Assembly: GCF_900187425.1 (NCBI RefSeq)
Contig: NZ_FYDJ01000012.1
Coordinates: forward strand, 1 to 64,000
Length of the DNA stretch: 64,000 nt
Direction of reading: 5' to 3'
DNA from: Pseudomonas sp. Irchel s3h14
GTDB lineage: Bacteria; Pseudomonadota; Gammaproteobacteria; Pseudomonadales; Pseudomonadaceae
The notes beneath the pieces were generated by a model. That model was not told the DNA's origin. It saw only the letters and a program-made list of their open reading frames with translations, and searched no databases. Of this stretch, positions 44,319-53,177 are shown in pieces. The number at the start of each line of letters is the position of its first letter. The stretch's first letter is position 1. A program made the position numbers and the translations under genes.

Positions 44319-45397
44319 AAGCGTCACTGCTCAATAAGCTGGACATCCTCCAGGACCGTTTCGAGGAATTGACCGCCTTGCTTGGCGACGGCGAAGTCAT
44401 TTCCGATCAGACCAAATTCCGCACCTATTCCAAGGAATACGCGGAAGTCGAACCGATTGTCGAAACCTATAAACAGTTGCTCAAGGTACAAAGCGATCTC
44501 GAGGGTGCCCAGGCGCTGCTCAAGGACAGCGACCCGGACATGCGCGAAATGGCCGTGGAAGAAGTCCGCGAAGCCAAAGAGCAACTGATCGACATCGAAG
44601 CCAGCCTGCAACGCATGCTGCTGCCCAAGGATCCGAACGATGGGCGCAACGTGTTCCTCGAAATCCGCGCCGGCACCGGCGGTGACGAGGCGGCGATTTT
44701 CTCTGGCGACCTGTTCCGCATGTATTCGCGTTACGCCGAGCGTCGCGGCTGGCGGGTGGAAATCCTCTCGGAGAACATCGGTGAACACGGCGGCTTTAAA
44801 GAAGTCATCGCTCGCGTCGAAGGCGACAACGTCTACGGCAAGCTGAAATTCGAATCTGGTGCGCACCGCGTGCAGCGGGTTCCGGCTACCGAATCCCAGG
44901 GGCGCATCCACACCTCGGCCTGCACCGTAGCCGTGTTGCCCGAGCCGGACGAGCAAGAGGCGATCGAGATCAACCCTTCGGATTTGCGCATCGATACCTA
45001 CAAATCCTCCGGTGCCGGTGGTCAGCACGTCAACAAGACGGACTCGGCGATCCGCATCACGCACTTGCCGTCCGGTATTGTCGTCGAGTGCCAGGAAGAG
45101 CGTTCCCAGCACAAGAACCGCGCCCGGGCGATGTCCTGGCTGTCGGCCAAACTGAACGATCAGCAGACCAGCGCCGCCGCGAACGCTATCGCCAGCGAGC
45201 GAAAATTGCTGGTCGGTTCGGGCGATCGCTCGGAGCGGATCCGCACGTATAACTTTGCCCAAGGGCGGGTCACCGACCATCGGGTCAACCTGACGCTGTA
45301 TTCCCTCGACGAAATCCTCGCGGGTGGCGTCGATGCGGTGATCGAGCCGTTGCTGGCCGAATACCAGGCCGACCAATTGGCAGCGATAGGTGAGTAA
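44315..45397 (+). CDS. prfA: Peptide chain release factor 1
   Basis: A 360-residue RF1. The GGQ motif (SSGAGGQHVNKTDSA) needed for peptide release is intact. It terminates at UAA and UAG. Its stop codon abuts the prmC start, so the release factor and its methyltransferase are made together. Confidence 0.97.
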   Translation: MKASLLNKLDILQDRFEELTALLGDGEVISDQTKFRTYSKEYAEVEPIVETYKQLLKVQSDLEGAQALLKDSDPDMREMAVEEVREAKEQLIDIEASLQRMLLPKDPNDGRNVFLEIRAGTGGDEAAIFSGDLFRMYSRYAERRGWRVEILSENIGEHGGFKEVIARVEGDNVYGKLKFESGAHRVQRVPATESQGRIHTSACTVAVLPEPDEQEAIEINPSDLRIDTYKSSGAGGQHVNKTDSAIRITHLPSGIVVECQEERSQHKNRARAMSWLSAKLNDQQTSAAANAIASERKLLVGSGDRSERIRTYNFAQGRVTDHRVNLTLYSLDEILAGGVDAVIEPLLAEYQADQLAAIGE

Positions 45398-46228
45398 ATG
45401 ACGATCATTGCCAGTTTGTTACGCGCCGCCGACCTGCCGGATTCGCCCTCCGCGCGCCTGGATGCCGAATTGTTGCTGGCCGCTGCGTTGGGCAAGTCCC
45501 GCAGTTTTCTGCACACCTGGCCCGAGCGCATCGTTCCGAGCGAAGCGGCGCTGAAGTTTGCCGAGTACCTGCAACGCCGCCGTGGCGGTGAGCCAGTGGC
45601 CTACATCCTCGGTCAGCAAGGTTTCTGGAAGCTTGATCTGGAAGTGGCGCCGCATACGCTGATCCCGCGCCCGGACACCGAGTTGTTAGTGGAAGCGGCG
45701 CTTGAACTCCTGCCAGCCACACCTGCCAAGGTCCTCGATCTCGGCACCGGCAGCGGCGCCATTGCGTTGGCCCTGGCCAGCGAGCGTCCGGCCTGGAAGG
45801 TTACCGCCGTGGATCGCGTGCTCGAAGCCGTGGCCCTGGCCGAGCGCAATCGCCAGCGCTTGCACCTGAACAACGCCACCGTGCTGAGCAGTCATTGGTT
45901 CAGTGCGCTGGAAGGTCAGCGTTTTCAGCTGATCATCAGCAATCCGCCTTACATCGCCTCAGCCGATCCGCATCTGGTGGAAGGCGATGTGCGCTTCGAA
46001 CCGGCCAGTGCCTTGGTGGCCGGCATCGACGGGCTCGACGATCTGCGTCTGATCGTCGCCCAGTCGCCGGATTATCTGGAGGCGGGCGGTTGGCTGATGC
46101 TTGAACACGGTTACGATCAAGCCACTGCGGTACGCGATTTGCTGCTGACCCGCGGCTTTGAAGAAGTCCACAGCCGCACCGATCTGGGCGGTCACGAACG
46201 TATCAGCCTGGGGCGCCTGCCGTGCTGA
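45398..46228 (+). CDS. prmC: Release factor glutamine methyltransferase PrmC
   Basis: A 276-residue SAM-dependent enzyme. SAM loop VLDLGTGSGAIAL and catalytic NPPY (ISNPPYIAS) are present. It methylates the Gln of the GGQ motif of release factors 1 and 2. It starts right after the prfA stop and overlaps moeB by 7 bases. Confidence 0.96.
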   Translation: MTIIASLLRAADLPDSPSARLDAELLLAAALGKSRSFLHTWPERIVPSEAALKFAEYLQRRRGGEPVAYILGQQGFWKLDLEVAPHTLIPRPDTELLVEAALELLPATPAKVLDLGTGSGAIALALASERPAWKVTAVDRVLEAVALAERNRQRLHLNNATVLSSHWFSALEGQRFQLIISNPPYIASADPHLVEGDVRFEPASALVAGIDGLDDLRLIVAQSPDYLEAGGWLMLEHGYDQATAVRDLLLTRGFEEVHSRTDLGGHERISLGRLPC

Positions 46229-46977
46229 ATGATCAGGAATTGTTGCGCTACAGTCGGCAGATTCTGTTGCAACACGTCGACATCGACGGCCAGTTGCGAC
46301 TGAAAGAAAGCCGCGTATTGATCGTCGGTCTCGGCGGCCTCGGCTCGCCGGTTGCGCTGTATCTGGCAGCCGCCGGCGTCGGCGAGTTGCATTTGGCGGA
46401 CTTCGACACCGTCGACCTGACCAACCTGCAACGTCAGATCGTTCACGACACCGACAGCGTCGGCCTGAGCAAAGTCGACTCGGCGATCCGCCGACTGACT
46501 GCAATCAATCCCGAGATTCAGTTAATCGCCCATCGCACCGCGCTGGACGAAGATTCCCTGGCCGCCGCCGTGGCCGCGGTGGATCTGGTGCTGGACTGTT
46601 CCGACAATTTCTCCACCCGCGAAGCGGTCAACGCTGCGTGTGTCGCCGCCTGCAAACCCTTGGTCAGTGGCGCAGCGATTCGGCTGGAAGGGCAGTTGTC
46701 GGTGTTTGACCCGCGCCGTCAAGAAAGTCCGTGCTACCACTGTTTATATGGTCACGGCAGCGAAGCCGAACTGACGTGCAGCGAAGCCGGCGTCGTAGGG
46801 CCTTTGGTTGGCCTGGTGGGCAGCCTTCAGGCGCTGGAAGCCATGAAGTTGCTGGTGGGTTTCGGCGAGCCGCTGGTGGGACGCCTGTTGTTGATCGATG
46901 CCTTGGGCTCGCGCTTTCGCGAATTGCGGGTCAAGCGTGATCCGGGCTGCAGCGTCTGTGGTTCGAAGCATGCGTGA
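46222..46977 (+). CDS. moeB: Molybdopterin-synthase adenylyltransferase MoeB
   Basis: A 251-residue ThiF/MoeB-type E1-like enzyme with nucleotide motif GLGGLGSPVALYLAAAG, the SRQ/RQIV segment, and paired cysteines CYHC and CSVC for zinc. It activates the C-terminus of MoaD. A GTG start inside the prmC end gives the family N-terminus. ThiF cannot be excluded by eye; the MoeB call rests on the PAO1 order. Confidence 0.85.
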   Translation: MLNDQELLRYSRQILLQHVDIDGQLRLKESRVLIVGLGGLGSPVALYLAAAGVGELHLADFDTVDLTNLQRQIVHDTDSVGLSKVDSAIRRLTAINPEIQLIAHRTALDEDSLAAAVAAVDLVLDCSDNFSTREAVNAACVAACKPLVSGAAIRLEGQLSVFDPRRQESPCYHCLYGHGSEAELTCSEAGVVGPLVGLVGSLQALEAMKLLVGFGEPLVGRLLLIDALGSRFRELRVKRDPGCSVCGSKHA

Positions 46978-47761
46978 AGCGCCGATTGGCGTGTTCGACT
47001 CCGGTGTCGGTGGGCTTTCGGTGCTGGCCGAGATCCAGCGTTTGCTGCCCAACGAGTCACTGTTGTACGTCGCCGATTGCGGGAATATTCCCTACGGCGA
47101 GAAAACCCCGGAATTCATCCGTCATCGCTGCAGCGTGATGGCCGGTTTTTTTCAGCAGCAGGGCGCCAAGGCCTTGGTGCTGGCGTGTAACACGGCGACG
47201 GTCGCTGGCGTTGCAGACTTGCGGCGCGATTATCCCGAGTGGCCCATCGTCGGAATGGAGCCGGCGGTCAAACCGGCCGCTGCCGCCACCCGCAGTGGTG
47301 TGGTCGGTGTGCTCGCCACCACCGGCACCTTGCAGAGTGCCAAGTTCGCCGCGTTGCTCGACCGATTCGCCACCGATGTGCGAGTCATCACCCAACCGTG
47401 CCCCGGCCTGGTGGAGCTGATTGAAAACGGCGATCTGCACAGCGAGGCATTGCGCCAGTTGCTGGCCAGGTATGTCGAACCGCTGCTCGGCGCCGGGTGC
47501 GACACGATAATTCTTGGCTGCACGCATTATCCCTTCCTAAAGCCGTTGCTAAAGCAGATGATCCCCGATGACATCAGCCTGATTGATACCGGCGCCGCTG
47601 TAGCGCGGCAACTTCAGCGTCTATTGGTCGAGCGTGAATTACTCGCCGAGGAGCCTGCTCGTGCTGCACAGTTCTGGACGAGTGCCGATCCGGAGCATTT
47701 CAGAAATATCTTGCCGATACTGTGGAATACCGCTGGCGTTGTGCGAAGCTTCAAGGAGTAA
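46970..47761 (+). CDS. murI: Glutamate racemase
   Basis: A 263-residue MurI with both catalytic cysteines (ACNTATV and LGCTHYPFL) and the FDSGVGGLSV start. It makes D-glutamate for peptidoglycan. The ATG at 46970 overlaps the moeB end by 8 bases; an earlier in-frame start would add residues outside the family. Confidence 0.96.
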   Translation: MREAPIGVFDSGVGGLSVLAEIQRLLPNESLLYVADCGNIPYGEKTPEFIRHRCSVMAGFFQQQGAKALVLACNTATVAGVADLRRDYPEWPIVGMEPAVKPAAAATRSGVVGVLATTGTLQSAKFAALLDRFATDVRVITQPCPGLVELIENGDLHSEALRQLLARYVEPLLGAGCDTIILGCTHYPFLKPLLKQMIPDDISLIDTGAAVARQLQRLLVERELLAEEPARAAQFWTSADPEHFRNILPILWNTAGVVRSFKE

Positions 47762-47792
47762 ACAAGACTCGGGGCAAGCGAGTAATTGGGGT

Positions 47793-47820
47793 GAACTTCT
47801 GATTAAGCGTCGACTTCTAT
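47793..47820 (+). promoter_or_regulatory. AlgU (sigma-22)-like promoter for pagL
   Basis: GAACTT (47793-47798), a 17-base spacer and TCTAT (47816-47820) match the envelope-stress sigma pattern GAACTT-N16/17-TCTNN. It lies 53 bases before the pagL start. -35 match is perfect; the -10 has TCTA only. Confidence 0.6.
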
Positions 47821-47873
47821 AGCGTTAAGCAACAAAAAAACCATACGAAATCGTTCGGAAAAGGAAGTTTCTA

Positions 47874-48392
47874 ATGAAGCGACTATTCTGCTTGGCCGCG
47901 ATTGCGGCCGCACTGATGGGGCACAGTTTTACCGCACAGGCGGCAGGCGTGGAGTTCGCGGTCGGCCAGACTAGCGAGTCGACCATGACCTATCGACTGG
48001 GCATGCAGTTCGATTGGGACAAGAGCTGGTTGCAGAGTGATATCGGTCGTTTGACTGGTTACTGGAGTGGTGCCTACACCTATTGGGATGGCGAAAAGAC
48101 CTCCAGCAACCACAGCCTGTCGTTCGCGCCGGTGCTGGTTTACGAGTTTGCCGGGCAGACCGTCAAACCTTATGTTGAGTTGGGGGTTGGCGTAGCGGTG
48201 TTCGCCAATACCGAAGTCGAAAACAATCAACTCGGCAATGCCTTTCAGTTTGAAGACCGGTTCGGTTTTGGGCTGCGCTTTACGGGCGGACATGAAGTCG
48301 GGATTCGTGCGACGCACTATTCAAATGCCGGGCTGAGCAGCCCGAACGATGGTGTAGAAAGCTACGCGCTGCATTACACGATGCCGCTCTAA
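47874..48392 (+). CDS. pagL: Lipid A 3-O-deacylase PagL
   Basis: A 172-residue outer-membrane protein with signal peptide (ending FTAQA) and an eight-strand barrel pattern. The catalytic His-Ser pair is in RATHYSNAGL, with a following Glu in DGVES. It removes the 3-O acyl chain of lipid A and changes recognition by hosts. An AAGGAAG precedes the ATG. PagL follows murI as in PAO1 (from memory), but the AlgU-like promoter suggests independent control. Confidence 0.9.
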   Translation: MKRLFCLAAIAAALMGHSFTAQAAGVEFAVGQTSESTMTYRLGMQFDWDKSWLQSDIGRLTGYWSGAYTYWDGEKTSSNHSLSFAPVLVYEFAGQTVKPYVELGVGVAVFANTEVENNQLGNAFQFEDRFGFGLRFTGGHEVGIRATHYSNAGLSSPNDGVESYALHYTMPL

Positions 48393-48408
48393 GCGCACTG
48401 CCAATCAA

Positions 48409-48499
48409 TGTGGGAGCGGGCTTGCTCGCGAAAACGGTGTGTCAGTCAACGATGATGTCAGCTGACAGTCCGCTTTCGCGAGCAAGCCCGCTCCCACAT
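48409..48499. repeat. REP pair (family B)
   Basis: ATGTGGGAGCGGGCTTGCTC and its inverted partner GAGCAAGCCCGCTCCCACAT flank a short centre. Recurs at 59344-59435 and 63863-63951. It lies between the convergent pagL and YkgJ genes. Confidence 0.92.
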
Positions 48500-48521
48500 T
48501 AGATCTTCGGTATTTTCTCGA

Positions 48522-48827
48522 TCACCGATACGCCGTGGTAATCCCTTGGCGTTCGTCGATGCATTCCGGTGCGCCCATCTCGAATTCCCGGCAGATCAAC
48601 GGGCGTTTTTCATAGATGGTGCACATCATCGTGTTGCGATCCAGCGCGGCGCACCAGCCGTCATCCAGGCGCAGCATGACCTCCCCACCCCAGTCATCGG
48701 TATCGATAAAACGTTCGGGCACGCCCGTGTCCGTGATCAGCATGACTTCGAGCTGACAGCAGCAAGCTGCGCAGGTCGAGCATGTGACCGCAGGCTCGGC
48801 GATTTGCGTATGGGGAATGGTTTTCAT
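48522..48827 (-). CDS. YkgJ-family cysteine cluster protein
   Basis: A 101-residue protein with a dense cysteine pattern: CSTCAACCC near residue 16, then WCAALD, MMCTIYEKRPLICREF. This is the YkgJ/UPF0153 pattern for binding a metal or Fe-S cluster. Function unknown. It lies 81 bases after the SDR gene of the photolyase operon, so readthrough is possible. Confidence 0.8.
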   Translation of the reverse strand: MKTIPHTQIAEPAVTCSTCAACCCQLEVMLITDTGVPERFIDTDDWGGEVMLRLDDGWCAALDRNTMMCTIYEKRPLICREFEMGAPECIDERQGITTAYR

Positions 48828-48908
48828 GACGCCCAGTGTAAGGCAGTGGGCCCACGCTGTGTGAAAGGCCTGACGGACGCTTGGTCGCCGGGCTCGAACA
48901 GGGTGATC

Positions 48909-49688
48909 TCATGGCTGGTCCTTGATCGGCGGATTGCTGCGTACCATGCGTTTGCCGATCGCCAGTTTCCCTCGGTTGGGTATTCTCGACAATGGCCAGA
49001 GGTCGGCCATGAACAACGCCGGAAAGGCTATCTCCAACGGACGATTTTTGAGTTCGGCAAAGATGTAGCGTGCGGACTTGTCCACCGGCCAGCTGAGTGG
49101 CATGGGGGCGTTTTGCGCCGGCAACGGCGTCTCGACAAACCCCGGGCTGACCACGGTGACTTCGATGCCTTGCGGTGCAAGATCAATTCGCGACGATTCA
49201 AACAGGTAACGCAACCCGGGCTTTGAGGCGCCATGAGCCTCTGACCGCGGCAGCGGCAGGTAGGTGACCGAGCTGGCGACGCCCACCAGATGCGGCGCGG
49301 TGCCGGCGCACAAGAGTGGCAGGGCAGCCTGGATGCAATAGCTGCTGGCAAGCAGGTTGGTGCGCACTACGTGCTCGACGATCGACGAATCGAACTGCTG
49401 AACGTCGACGTATTCGCAAGTGCCGGCGTTGAGGATCACCGTGTCCAGAGCTCCCCACGCCTCAGCGATCTGCTCGCCGATTTCTCGCACGGTTTGACTG
49501 TTGGTCAGGTCACCGGCCACCACCAGCACTTGTCCCGGATAACGCTGGGACAAGACTTTGAGTGGCGCCACCGAGCGAGAGCTCACCGCGAGGTGAGCAC
49601 CGGTTTTCAGTATTTCTTCGGCCAGCGAGGCGCCAATGCCGTTGCTGGCGCCAGTCAACCAGTATCGCCGTGGAGGTGTAAAACTCAT
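48909..49688 (-). CDS. SDR-family oxidoreductase lacking the catalytic Tyr
   Basis: A 259-residue short-chain dehydrogenase with intact nucleotide motif TGASNGIGASL (residues about 13-23) and NAGTCEY. The usual catalytic Ser is present (VGVASSVTY), but the YxxxK motif reads HGASK: the Tyr codon is CAT (His). The Lys remains. Substrate unknown. It is the last gene of the DUF523-merR-phr-SDR operon, 13 bases after phr. It may still bind NAD(P) but with poor or altered catalysis. Confidence 0.85.
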   Translation of the reverse strand: MSFTPPRRYWLTGASNGIGASLAEEILKTGAHLAVSSRSVAPLKVLSQRYPGQVLVVAGDLTNSQTVREIGEQIAEAWGALDTVILNAGTCEYVDVQQFDSSIVEHVVRTNLLASSYCIQAALPLLCAGTAPHLVGVASSVTYLPLPRSEAHGASKPGLRYLFESSRIDLAPQGIEVTVVSPGFVETPLPAQNAPMPLSWPVDKSARYIFAELKNRPLEIAFPALFMADLWPLSRIPNRGKLAIGKRMVRSNPPIKDQP

Positions 49689-49701
49689 CCCATTCTCCTT
49701 T

Positions 49702-51168
49702 TCAGTCAGGCAATTGCCCGGCAGGTTGTCGTGATGGCAGGTTCTTGAACGCGGCCAGCGCCCGTTGGCGAGAGCTGCTCAGATTGACGATCGGCGACGG
49801 ATATTTCGCCACGCCGAACAGGCCGCCGAGGTTGGCCGGGTTGTGCACTTCTTTCTTGTTCAGCTTGGCCAGCTCCGGCAGCCAGTGCTTGATAAACAAC
49901 CCCTCGCTGTCGAATTTCTCCGACTGGCTCAGCGGGTTGAAAATCCGGAAGTAGGGCGCCGAATCGGTGCCAGTGGACGAGCTCCACTGCCAGCCACCGT
50001 TGTTCGCCGCCAGGTCGCCATCGATCAGATGACGCATGAAAAAACGCTCGCCTTCACGCCAGTCGATCAGCAGGTTCTTGGTCAGGAACATCGCCACCAC
50101 CATGCGCAGGCGGTTGTGCATCCAGCCGGTTTCAAGCAATTGGCGCATGGCCGCGTCGATAATCGGCAGGCCGGTACGGGCCTCTTGCCAGGCCAGGAGT
50201 TCATCCGGGGCATCGCGCCAGGCGAGGGCTTCGGTTTCCGGGCGGAAGGCGCGATGACGCGAGACCCGTGGGTAACCCACCAGAATGTGTTTGTAGAATT
50301 CGCGCCACAGCAATTCGTTGATCCAGGTGATGGCGCCGACCTTGCCACTTTCGAACTCGCCCTGATTGCTTTGCAGTGCGGCGTGCAGACACTGACGGGG
50401 GGAAATCACTCCGGCGGCGAGATAGGCCGACAGCTGACTGGTGCCCGGTTTGGCCGGGAAATCGCGTTCGTTTTTGTAGTCGTCGATCTGGGCATCGACG
50501 AAGGTGTCGAGGCGGCGCTGGGCTTCGGCTTCACCGGCAGGCCAAAGACTGCGCAAGCTGTCGCTGGGCGTTGCGAAGCCTTCTACGTTTGATGGGATCT
50601 TGTCGTTGCTGATCGCCAGCGGCGCCTGTACGGCGGGTGCGGTGACCCGCCTCGGTAACGACCCGCGCAGGCGGTCGTAGCACACCTTTCGGAACTGGCT
50701 GAACACCTGGAAGTAAGTGTCCGTTTTGGTCAGCACGGTGCCCGGTTTGAACAGCAGTTGATCAAGGTAGCTATAAAAGTCGATGGCATTGGCTTTCAGT
50801 GTTTCGGCCACAGCTGCGTCACGACGGCATTCATGGATGCCGTACTCCTCGTTGACGTGCACCGCGTCAATCTTCAACTGTTGGCAAAGATCGAGCAGCA
50901 CCTTGGGTGCCTCATCCCAGTGAGATGCCTTGCGGATCAACAAGGGAATGTTCAGCTCACCCAACGCGCTGCGTAACTCGCTCAGGTTGCGCAGCCAGAA
51001 ATCCACTTTGCACGGCGCGTCATCGTGCTCCAGCCATTGCTCCGGGCTCAGCAGATACACCGCCACAGTCGGGCCGCGGGCTGCGGCGGCCGAGAGGGCG
51101 GTGTTGTCATGGAGGCGCAAGTCGCTGCGCAACCAGATCAATTGCAAAGAGGAATCCGCACGATTCAT
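49702..51168 (-). CDS. phr: Deoxyribodipyrimidine photolyase
   Basis: A 488-residue class I CPD photolyase: N-terminal antenna domain (LQLIWLRSDLRLHDNTALS) and C-terminal FAD domain with ITWINELLWREFYKHI, MRQLLETGWMHNRLRM and WQWSSSTGTDSAPYFR. It repairs pyrimidine dimers with blue light. The ATG at 51168 begins at the antenna domain; an upstream start lacks a ribosome-binding site. It lies 13 bases after the MerR regulator and 13 before the SDR gene, within the operon. Confidence 0.93.
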   Translation of the reverse strand: MNRADSSLQLIWLRSDLRLHDNTALSAAAARGPTVAVYLLSPEQWLEHDDAPCKVDFWLRNLSELRSALGELNIPLLIRKASHWDEAPKVLLDLCQQLKIDAVHVNEEYGIHECRRDAAVAETLKANAIDFYSYLDQLLFKPGTVLTKTDTYFQVFSQFRKVCYDRLRGSLPRRVTAPAVQAPLAISNDKIPSNVEGFATPSDSLRSLWPAGEAEAQRRLDTFVDAQIDDYKNERDFPAKPGTSQLSAYLAAGVISPRQCLHAALQSNQGEFESGKVGAITWINELLWREFYKHILVGYPRVSRHRAFRPETEALAWRDAPDELLAWQEARTGLPIIDAAMRQLLETGWMHNRLRMVVAMFLTKNLLIDWREGERFFMRHLIDGDLAANNGGWQWSSSTGTDSAPYFRIFNPLSQSEKFDSEGLFIKHWLPELAKLNKKEVHNPANLGGLFGVAKYPSPIVNLSSSRQRALAAFKNLPSRQPAGQLPD

Positions 51169-51181
51169 TGAAAATTCGCCA

Positions 51182-52123
51182 TTAAATGAGCCCACGCTGA
51201 ACCAGGCCCTGATGCGCCGCTAACGGATCTTCAGCCAGGAGCAAATCAGTAATCTTGAACGTTCGTGCGGACAACTCGGCGTGGTGGATGCATACCGTGG
51301 GTCCGGCAATCATTTTTGGGCAACTGACACCATTCAAAAGTTTCGGTAGCTGCGAAAGGTTTATGGCTTTGCTGGAATACAGCAGTACGCCGCGGGCTTG
51401 CAGATGATCGACCGCCAGCGCGAGTTCGCCGGCGGGGAGTGGCCAGTCGAACACCTCCACCGGGCAATCGGCGCTGCTGATCAGCCAGGCGGTCAGCCAC
51501 AGGTGAGGTTCCAGTGGCAGGTCCGATTGATTGATCAACAACAGTGGCGCGGTGCGTAACTGACGGTTGTTATGGTAGATGCGTGCGCCAAATTTGCTGC
51601 GTAACCAGGAGTAAAAAAACCCCCGCTCCATCTGCGCGCCGAACTGACCTTGCCAGCGTTGCTCCAGTTCAGCCAGCAATGGCATCAGCAGTTGTGCGCA
51701 CAAGGTCCGTGGTGGATATAACGCCATGGCCTGATTGACGGTGTCATCGAGGGTGCGCTCGTTCAGTTGAGTGACCGCTTGCAGCAGCGTAAGACGCATC
51801 ACTTGCCAATCGTTTTCGACGGACTCGGTAAAGGCCTGCGGGGTGTCGAGCAGTGGCTTGACCTGGCTGACGGCCACGCCGCGGTTGAGCCAGGTGAGGA
51901 TCGTCAGGATGCGTTGAACGTGTTCGACAGAGAACAGCCGATGCCCCTTGGGCGTGCGTTGCGGCACGATCAGGCCATAACGCCGTTCCCAGGCCCGCAA
52001 GGTGACGGCGTTCACGCCGGTCTGCCGCGCGACCTCACGGATCGGCAGCCAGCCTTCGTCGAGGGCTTTCTTGAAGTCGGCGCCGAGGTCTTCGCTGGCG
52101 CTGGTGTCGAGTGGGCTTTTCAT
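51182..52123 (-). CDS. MerR-family regulator, class II LitR (PplR-like)
   Basis: A 313-residue protein. The N-terminal MerR HTH is at about residues 24-95 (PIREVARQTGVNAVTLRAWE). The rest resembles the LitR/CarH sensor part, but the cobalamin DxHxxG motif is absent, as in class II LitR proteins such as P. putida PplR1. In P. putida these work with LOV photoreceptors to repress light-inducible genes including phr, from memory. Start at 52123; 10 bases after DUF523, 13 before phr. No LOV gene is in the window. Confidence 0.85.
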   Translation of the reverse strand: MKSPLDTSASEDLGADFKKALDEGWLPIREVARQTGVNAVTLRAWERRYGLIVPQRTPKGHRLFSVEHVQRILTILTWLNRGVAVSQVKPLLDTPQAFTESVENDWQVMRLTLLQAVTQLNERTLDDTVNQAMALYPPRTLCAQLLMPLLAELEQRWQGQFGAQMERGFFYSWLRSKFGARIYHNNRQLRTAPLLLINQSDLPLEPHLWLTAWLISSADCPVEVFDWPLPAGELALAVDHLQARGVLLYSSKAINLSQLPKLLNGVSCPKMIAGPTVCIHHAELSARTFKITDLLLAEDPLAAHQGLVQRGLI

Positions 52124-52133
52124 TGGATTGTCA

Positions 52134-53093
52134 TTAGATCGCGTTTCGCAGACTGAGATTTTCCGGGTGCGGTTGCAGGTAAACCTGTTGCGCAATGTAG
52201 GGATCCGGGTGTTGACGGAAGTAGTGTTTGAGCAGCGTCAACGGCACCACCAGCGGTACGATGCCGTGGCGGTACTGACCGATGACGTGCTGCACTTCCT
52301 GTTTGTCTTCAGGACTGATCGTCTGTTTGAGATAGCCACTGATGTGTTGCAGGACGTTGGTGTGGGTGCGGCGTGTGGCACATTTTTTCAAGGCCGCCAT
52401 CAGCTCGCTGAAATAGCGTGGACCGAGCTCGTTCGGGGCGGTCTGGCCCATGTTGCCCAACAGGTTGCCCAGGGTTTTGTATTGCACCGGGTTGTGGGCC
52501 ATCAGCAGGTATTTGTAGCGCGAGTGAAAGTCCGTGAGGCCACGGCGAGTCAGGCCGTCGCGCAGCAACTGCTGCCAGGCGCTATAGGCGAACACGCGGG
52601 TGAGGAAGTTTTCTCGCAGCACCGGGTCGTTGAGTCGGCCGTCTTCTTCCACCGGTAAATCCGGATGCTGCGCGCAGAACGCCTGGGCGTAGATGCCACG
52701 GCCACCACCGTCCACCGGCGCACCGTTGGCGTGGTAGACCTTGACCCGATCCAGGCCACATGACGGGGATTTCTGCATGAAGATGTAGCCGCAGATGTCA
52801 CCCAGTTCCGCGGCCATTTTCTGACCGTACTCGGCCAGCGGCCGGGTGACATTGAGTGTTGGGTTAACGGTGCCGATGGCTTCTGGATCTTGTGGATCGC
52901 CCACCAGACGGATCGGTTCGCGGGGAATGCCGAGACCGATGGCGACTTCCGGACAGACCGGGATGAAATCGAAATAGTCAGTAAGGGTGCGACTGCACAG
53001 CCGCGACGCCTTGTGCCCGCCGTTGTAACGCACTTCTGCGCCCATCAGGCAGGCGCTGATGGCGATCTTCGGTTTCACGGTGACGTGGGGCAT
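52134..53093 (-). CDS. DUF523-DUF1722 fusion protein
   Basis: A 319-residue protein: N-terminal DUF523 with KIAISACLMGAEVRYNGGHK and SPSCGLDRVKVY (conserved cysteines), C-terminal DUF1722 (about 190-310; LLMAHNPVQYKTLG). In E. coli the DUF1722 protein YbgA is encoded next to phr. Function unknown. It heads the photolyase operon. A GAGG precedes the ATG. Two light-regulator-like sites and a sigma70-like promoter lie just upstream. Confidence 0.88.
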   Translation of the reverse strand: MPHVTVKPKIAISACLMGAEVRYNGGHKASRLCSRTLTDYFDFIPVCPEVAIGLGIPREPIRLVGDPQDPEAIGTVNPTLNVTRPLAEYGQKMAAELGDICGYIFMQKSPSCGLDRVKVYHANGAPVDGGGRGIYAQAFCAQHPDLPVEEDGRLNDPVLRENFLTRVFAYSAWQQLLRDGLTRRGLTDFHSRYKYLLMAHNPVQYKTLGNLLGNMGQTAPNELGPRYFSELMAALKKCATRRTHTNVLQHISGYLKQTISPEDKQEVQHVIGQYRHGIVPLVVPLTLLKHYFRQHPDPYIAQQVYLQPHPENLSLRNAI

Positions 53094-53115
53094 CGGAGCA
53101 CCTCGAATCCAAACC

Positions 53116-53139
53116 TGTACAGACTGCTCGGTCTGTACA
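53116..53139. promoter_or_regulatory. LitR/PplR-like site 1 (TGTACA-N12-TGTACA)
   Basis: Two TGTACA hexamers at 53116-53121 and 53134-53139, 18 bases apart start to start, match the direct repeat T(G/A)TACA-N12-TGTA(C/T)A that I recall for P. putida PplR1. It lies in the leader of the operon, between promoter and start codon. Confidence 0.75.
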
Positions 53140-53149
53140 ACATAACTTC

Positions 53150-53177
53150 ATCATAGATTCAAAGGTGTACAAGTCAA
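53150..53177 (-). promoter_or_regulatory. Sigma70-like promoter of the DUF523-merR-phr operon
   Basis: On the minus strand TTGACT (-35) and TATGAT (-10) are separated by 16 bases, 57 bases before the DUF523 start codon. The -35 region overlaps LitR-like site 2, which fits repression in the dark. Confidence 0.7.
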
